Below the pieces are notes generated by a model. That model was not told the DNA's origin. It made no database searches and worked only from the letters and a program-made list of their open reading frames with translations. A DNA stretch of 64,000 nt from Linnemannia elongata (taxonomy: Eukaryota; Mortierellomycota; Mortierellomycetes; Mortierellales; Mortierellaceae): positions 1,426,001 through 1,490,000 of the forward strand of contig JAXBDG010000010.1 of assembly GCA_036320915.1 (NCBI GenBank). Reading direction: 5' to 3'. The number at the start of each line of letters is the position of its first letter. The first letter of the stretch is position 1. Below, piece after piece: positions 57,901-64,000 of this stretch. Position numbers and translations under genes: made by a program.

Positions 57901-59134
57901 AGGTAGAAAAATGAAAAAGACGATAAGGTTCGCGATTTCGATTTCTTGCTCAACTCTATCTCACACTTGATATAACATGTACAAACCAATAATGCTTACC
58001 GGCATTGACAGTCGAGGTGCGAATTATAAGCTTGTGCCCCTTTTTGAGTGCCCAAGACCTCAAAAATACGTCCGCAGCCGACCTTGATCCAAGACAATAG
58101 TGAAAGGTGGGCACCCAGCCCACCAGCAGTTCACTAGCAACATCGCCAACCTTGACCGGAACATGAACCGACCCATCCTCTTCATATCTGCACTCGTCCT
58201 CGTCGACCTCATCCATGCTCTCATCCTCCCTCATACGCTCCCGAGCGGAAAATACAGGTGTTGAGGATGTGTTGTAAAGAACGGCACTGACAGCTGCTGC
58301 GTGATTGTAAGACGAAGTGATGTTTTTGTTTTGATTACTGGAAAGAGTGGTTGATGAGGCGTTGTTATTGAACGACAAATATAACTCTTCTTCCGTCTCA
58401 ACGTCATACAGCTCGTCCTGGTCCTGGCCCTCGGCCTCGTCATCGTCTTCGTCATCGTCCTTGAACGTTTCCTGTTCATCCGAGTCAGCAAAAGCATTGT
58501 CCGACCAATGTTCACCCTAATAAAAAAGAATGATAGAGGAGAAAGTGGTAGAGGCATTGAATACACAAATGCAATAGGGCAGGATGCCAAAATGTAATGA
58601 AAGCACCGTCTTGATTTTATGTTACCTCCTTTTCGAGGTTGTTATGAGAGAACATGCTCTCGAATTTGTCGCCAAGTTCCTTAGCCTAAAAAAAACCATG
58701 AAAAAAAAGTTAGCAAAATGGGCCACGTCACTTCATACTCTTCTGGGTTATTGTTTTGAGCGACATTAAGGTACCTTTTGCTGCAAAGGGCTGGGAAGCG
58801 TAGTCAGCGGTGTTTTAGGGGGGGCGATGAAAGAGTCTAACGACTTATCACTGTTCTTTGAGCTGCTAGAGGTCGGGGAGAGATTCTACGTTGAGAAGCA
58901 CGTTACATTTTTCAGAAATAAAAATAAAAAAGAGTGAGCCCAGGTGTTTTTTTTCTTGGTTTCTTGATTATTATCTTTTTGTCGCGATTTTTTTTTTTTC
59001 ATTACCTTGAACTGAGGAACTGGTTGTTGCTCTGTGCCCGGAGAGGCCTCAAAGGAAGCAGATGAGGGTTCGGCTTTGTTCTTGCTACAAATGGGAGTCT
59101 CGGCAAACGCGGCTTCCATAGCCGTCTTTTCCAT
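54949..59134 (-). CDS. Mutator-like (MULE) transposase, FAR1-MULE-SWIM
   Basis: Seven exons (59134-59006, 58885-58775, 58685-58626, 58516-58000, 57871-57540, 57438-56155, 56013-54949) give 1165 residues, in frame throughout. Order: an acidic N terminus; a FAR1/WRKY-GCM1-like zinc cluster at about 225-345 (SWALKKGHKLIIR, then C..CGC..H-C-E-H); the MULE domain with catalytic D456 (VHDNTYRTN), D518 (MMVDQDAA), CIWHIQENL and E701 (STQRVEKNH); and a SWIM finger C868-x-C870-x9-C880-x-H882. The tail is basic, with KAT-type repeats near residues 1060-1110. It cuts and rejoins element ends by a DDE mechanism. A Thr/Ser/Asn-rich insert lies between D518 and E701. The acceptor before 57438 ends in a poly-A stretch, so that junction is the least certain; all others are good. 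Confidence 0.85.
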
Positions 59135-59257
59135 TTTGAGTTGGCCATCCTTTGTATCAAGAGAAATCCTAGGCTACAAAAAATTCAAGGTCTATTAAAC
59201 AAGAGTACACAAGCATTTTGATTTCGTTTACAACTACAAAAGGCACAGGCTAAATTC

Positions 59258-60496
59258 TCATTTGTGTACCTTGTCAAAGCCCATCAATCGAGCCAAATAC
59301 TTGGCACGGTGTTTAACGTTATCTTTTTCAGTCCAGATGGTTATAGACTCCTGACCTGTGATATCGTTCTCAATCATATGTGCGGCAATTACGCCACACG
59401 AGCTGCCGTCCGACTGCCGAGGTTGGTGTAAGCGTTGAATATTCGTTCTAGTCCATTTTTTTGACTTAAGGCTGGATATCCCCAAACTAACCCAGGCCTT
59501 GAGGACATGGACGGCGGTGGAGTATCCGTTGTCCGAATAACGCATTCCGTCTCCAACATAAACTGCGCACGAAACCATATCCAACTTGATCACTCCCCAG
59601 TGGCGGCCTAGGTAGACTATGGAATAGACGGCGTCATAGCTTCCGTTTCTAAGACCATCGACATTCCAGTTGTGAAAGGTTTTGTTGCCTAAGTTAGGGT
59701 GCTCCCGCATCCAATCAGACAGCCTACAAGGCGAAATAAACAGGTTGGTGTTGCTGTTGTACAATCCGTATCGGACCTCAAAATCGCACATGATTGCATC
59801 CAGAATGGTTGAGGTCATCCACTCTTGGCCGGCGAGAGGGAGAAGGGAAGCGAGGGAAACCGACTCCGGACCAAGAGAAAACAGCGCGTCATCAATGCGA
59901 ATAATCTTCATCTGTTGCTGGTACCACTCAAAAAATGATGGGTTCAACGCAGCAACAGAGTTCCTCATCCAACGGCGCGCTCGGTGAAGATGCTCAATAA
60001 GGCAGCCAGACTGGACAACCTCCTTCAAGAAGACAAAGTCTATTTCTTCGGAGACGCGGAAGGGGACAAAGGTCGATCCAATGTTAATCCAGAGGCCGAG
60101 GTTGTTGTTGTTGTCCTTGAACTTGTTATAGGTCGCGGTATAGGACTGGAGATTGGGAATGGTCCTCAAAGCTGCAAGGCTCTCTTGGTTAAGGACTGTT
60201 GCCGGCAAAGTAGTGCAATGCGGTAGCTCACCCGTGTTACGGGTCGAGGAAAACTGAGGGAAATCGTTCACTTCTAGGAGCTGGGCACAAGGAACACGGT
60301 TTCGCCAGATCTTTCCATAAATCCAAGCCGCATCAGACTGCAACCGCGGCAAGGCGTCAACGTCGATTGGGGTCGAAGCGGTGTTGATAATCGAGGGCAT
60401 GCTTTTGGTAATGAAAGATGCAAGGGTAGGGATATCAGACGATTGCCATGTACAATTAGTTTCAAACGTGAAGTACCAAAAACTGCAGAGAATCAT
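59258..60496 (-). CDS. Ulp1/SENP-like C48 cysteine protease of the transposon
   Basis: A single exon of 412 residues starts from the ATG at 60496; a second ATG at 60400 is also possible. The C-terminal third has the C48 catalytic pattern in order: H299 in GRHWGVIKLD, Asp at about 316 in YVGDGMRY, Q361 and C367 in RQSDGSSCGV, with the usual Q-x5-C spacing. Ulp1/SENP proteases cleave SUMO or related modifiers from proteins. The N-terminal two thirds are not recognised. Its stop lies 123 bases upstream of the transposase ATG on the same strand. A GT-AG intron after K409 (59269-59175) would replace the last three residues and stop at about 59157. Related C48 domains are known in plant Kaonashi-type MULEs. 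Confidence 0.82.
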   Translation of the reverse strand: MILCSFWYFTFETNCTWQSSDIPTLASFITKSMPSIINTASTPIDVDALPRLQSDAAWIYGKIWRNRVPCAQLLEVNDFPQFSSTRNTGELPHCTTLPATVLNQESLAALRTIPNLQSYTATYNKFKDNNNNLGLWINIGSTFVPFRVSEEIDFVFLKEVVQSGCLIEHLHRARRWMRNSVAALNPSFFEWYQQQMKIIRIDDALFSLGPESVSLASLLPLAGQEWMTSTILDAIMCDFEVRYGLYNSNTNLFISPCRLSDWMREHPNLGNKTFHNWNVDGLRNGSYDAVYSIVYLGRHWGVIKLDMVSCAVYVGDGMRYSDNGYSTAVHVLKAWVSLGISSLKSKKWTRTNIQRLHQPRQSDGSSCGVIAAHMIENDITGQESITIWTEKDNVKHRAKYLARLMGFDKVHK

Positions 60497-61360
60497 TACA
60501 TGAATGGTGGGAGTGGTAGCACTAATGGTAGGATTAGCAGTGGTGTTGGTATAGTGGTGGTGTTGTTATGGTTGTAAGAATTTACAAATTGAGGAATTTT
60601 ACTTATGAATCATTGTTTTTATAGTCTACCCAATGATATCCAAAATTTGGCGTTTTAGAGGCAAGCGGGCTTACACCTCTATTATTCTTCACAGATTGCA
60701 ATGTGAGAAACACCATTGTCGTGCTAAGGTTGTATTCATTTGAGGTAGGTATAATAGCAACTCGCACTTGATTCATTTTTTTAAAATAAGCAAACAAACA
60801 TAATCCTTCATTGACTAGGCGAAGCTCCTTTTTACGGCAAGGGTGACTCCGAATATGACCCTTGTCCTAAGTAACTCTAGGGCTGAAAAAGTCAATCTGG
60901 CTTTAGTTTATCCAAAAAAATCTTCGGAAGGATTGTGCGCTTGGGCATTTAGTAAAATCTTGATCAGTAATTAGCAATCGATTTTTCCACGAGCGTTGAC
61001 TTACCATGCAGTTGCATTTTTTTAAATAGCTTGCATTGTACCGGTATAGGAACAAAAAGGCCAATACCCAGGAACCAACAGGATGTACCTCTTACTTACC
61101 AGAATTGGATTGAATATGAGGGTTTGATTACCTAAGTACATCGACCATTACACTTGCGCTAACGCAAGCACTTTAAGCAATAGGAACAGTAAAAACCCAG
61201 AAAGTGTTGTTTAAGGATATACTTAACACTTGACAAGACGAAGAATAACGCTGCCCTGAATGTCTATGCTTTCAGGACTGTATAAAGAGACCAATGTTCA
61301 TTCCATGTAGATACCATCAACTTTTTTTTCTTCTGGTCCTTCACTTTTTAAACAAAAAAT
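60497..61360. promoter_or_regulatory. Divergent promoter region inside the transposon
   Basis: The 864 AT-rich bases lie between the Ulp1 gene (minus) and the second zinc-finger gene (plus). TATAAAG at 61280-61286 is a candidate TATA element for the plus gene, about 80 bases before its ATG. No other gene is seen. Confidence 0.4.
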
Positions 61361-62173
61361 ATGGACAACATCCTCCCCACCTGCACATACTACCACTGCG
61401 CTATGAAGTGGCCAGCGCGACCTCATTCTCCTCTCATCATTGAAAAAAAAATGCTTCATTTTCACGACTATCACACCCCCTACTCACTGTCTCTCAAAAA
61501 CAACCACCCCACCGCGCAATCTCCACGTACTGAGATATTTGTCCGCAAGGCTAGCAAATCAATGGAGTTTGTTTGCTATTGTGGTGCCTCCAGCCCAGGT
61601 CGATCAGTCCTTCAGCTTCATCGCTCGTCTTGTGTAATGCCAGCCCCTGATATGACTATCCTCTCGCTCTTGCCTGCGGAGGTCGTTGAATTAGACGCGT
61701 TTTTGGACGAAGGACTGGTCGACACCAAGCCAAAAGCACACCCCTCTGATCACTTTGGTCTGTCGCTGGGGGATGTTGATATTGGTAGCCTACGTCGATG
61801 CGATGAAACATCCCCCCTGTCTCCTGGATACATGGACGATACTTCCGAGGAGTTGTCCGGAGACGACACCGATGTTACTTTGCCTCCAATTCAATCACCA
61901 AGCCTATCGTTCGAAAAGCCTTTTCAGCTTGCGGGTCAAGAACTCGACCATCCCTTCTTCACCTTTTACGACATGCGTGGATCGAATACCAATGAGGTTC
62001 GCAATTCCTCTCCAAGATTCGTCAAGAGGCGCCGATCGGAAAGAACAAACAATAGAAAACGTCGTATCCCTCAAGGAACCCGCTCGAAGAACAGTAGACC
62101 TTGTTTTATGGATCCCACTAGTTACATTGCAAGGCAAGACTTGTTGAATGTGAAGAGACCAAAACATCAGTGA
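61361..62173 (+). CDS. Transposon accessory protein with C2HC finger and nuclear localisation signal
   Basis: A single exon of 270 residues. It has a C2HC element C72-x-C74-x12-H87-x3-C91 (FVCYCG...LHRSSC), an acidic middle (about 108-172) and a strongly basic cluster near 219-235 (KRRRSERTNNRKRR), which looks like a nuclear localisation or DNA-contact segment. Later ATGs at codons 15, 31 and 68 are also possible starts, so the first 67 residues are uncertain. It stands just inside the right inverted repeat, mirroring the position of the other finger protein. Function unknown. A DNA-binding helper, a SUMO-pathway partner of the Ulp1 protease or a silencing antagonist are all untested ideas. 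Confidence 0.62.
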   Translation: MDNILPTCTYYHCAMKWPARPHSPLIIEKKMLHFHDYHTPYSLSLKNNHPTAQSPRTEIFVRKASKSMEFVCYCGASSPGRSVLQLHRSSCVMPAPDMTILSLLPAEVVELDAFLDEGLVDTKPKAHPSDHFGLSLGDVDIGSLRRCDETSPLSPGYMDDTSEELSGDDTDVTLPPIQSPSLSFEKPFQLAGQELDHPFFTFYDMRGSNTNEVRNSSPRFVKRRRSERTNNRKRRIPQGTRSKNSRPCFMDPTSYIARQDLLNVKRPKHQ

Positions 62174-62658
62174 AATGAGCAAGTTTGCATGAATAAACTG
62201 CAGGTGTTTTTTATTTGTACTACATCACTATCAATTATGAAAACAATAGGGGAGGTATGTGCATGAGCAAAAGTGTCTTTTGTCGGTGTCAATCTACTAG
62301 ATGAATCGACGGTGTTGTAAAATTGCAGCTGCCTTAAACGCCATATGCTTGCGCCGCATGTAGGTTTGAATTCTGATAGGGCTCAAAGAATGTGAAGGAT
62401 GCAGAGTCAGAATAAAGAATATGTCCGATAGAAAATGGAATAGAATGAGAAAAATGGCCACGGCTATTTTTTAAAACAGAAGGTAGAATCAATGGGAGAT
62501 ACATGTAAATATGCACACGATATCGTGTTCCAAGTCTATGTCACATTCCTCCTCTTTGTCTCGCCCTTTGTCTCGCCTCTGTCTCGCCTTCTCACACACA
62601 TACACGCGCACACACTTCCATCTCCTTTTTCACGGAGAGCCGCGCTCGAGCATGTCAC
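62174..62658. repeat. Inner spacer with a degenerate extra repeat module
   Basis: From about 62545 the sequence repeats the module of the inverted repeat (GTCTCGCC stretches, CA microsatellite, CTCCTTTTTCACGGAG). It is part of a further copy present only on the right side; the left side has a diverged trace of about 25 bases at 52682-52706. Confidence 0.6.

Positions 62659-64000
<1,342 letters not shown>

Noticed and set aside
59006..60496. Single-gene model joining the Ulp1 protease to the MULE transposase
   Set aside because: The best donor and acceptor give the wrong phase and a stop after five codons, so two genes are reported and the fusion is kept only as a question.

Overview
The window is nuclear DNA from an early-diverging filamentous fungus, most likely Mortierellaceae (Mortierella sensu lato). 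The strongest taxonomic cue is an eight-exon front-end fatty acid desaturase (28079-30689) that agrees closely, from memory, with the Mortierella alpina delta-5 desaturase of arachidonic acid synthesis. Many short GT-AG introns, F-box/LRR and WD40 genes, glutamine-rich proteins and frequent long A/T homopolymers fit that placement. No rRNA, CRISPR array or convincing tRNA was seen.

Layout of the ordinary chromosomal part (1-51.3 kb): the 3' end of a WD40 gene (2-613); a small Cys-rich tail-anchored protein (1314-1836); an F-box protein (2751-5138); a long disordered C2HC-finger protein on the minus strand (5325-8586); a Myb plus C2H2-finger transcription factor (8871-11459, minus); a 3.6 kb gene-free stretch; a protein with a C-terminal AMPK-type glycogen-binding domain (15119-17968); the CCAAT-factor subunit NF-YC/Hap5 (18796-20048); a 12-exon PX-PH phospholipase D (20558-26701, minus); the delta-5 desaturase (minus), divergent from complex I subunit NDUFS5 (31475-32314); a putatively myristoylated LRR protein (34239-37707); the tRNA acp3U enzyme DTWD1 (37889-39304); a HAD/2H 'Swiss army knife' RNA-repair-like protein (40273-43096); and an SLC16-like MFS transporter (43528-45287, minus). 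About 6 kb without recognisable genes follows, holding small inverted repeats, a minisatellite and homopolymers.

The most unusual region is 51341 to the window edge. A nearly identical inverted repeat of about 1.34 kb (51341-52681 against 62659-64000) encloses about 10 kb with four genes: a zinc-finger/coiled-coil protein, a Mutator-like (FAR1-MULE-SWIM) transposase, a Ulp1/SENP-type C48 cysteine protease immediately upstream of the transposase, and a second small C2HC protein with a nuclear localisation signal. The inverted repeats carry internal tandem modules and a 19-bp repeat array sharing the octamer CTCCGTGA. I read it as a large, apparently young TIR transposon whose right end lies outside the window. 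The combination of MULE transposase, Ulp1 protease and two accessory zinc-finger proteins is the candidate undescribed system.

Exon models were built by hand from GT-AG sites. Reading frame is kept across every junction and total lengths are multiples of three, but no transcript evidence was available.
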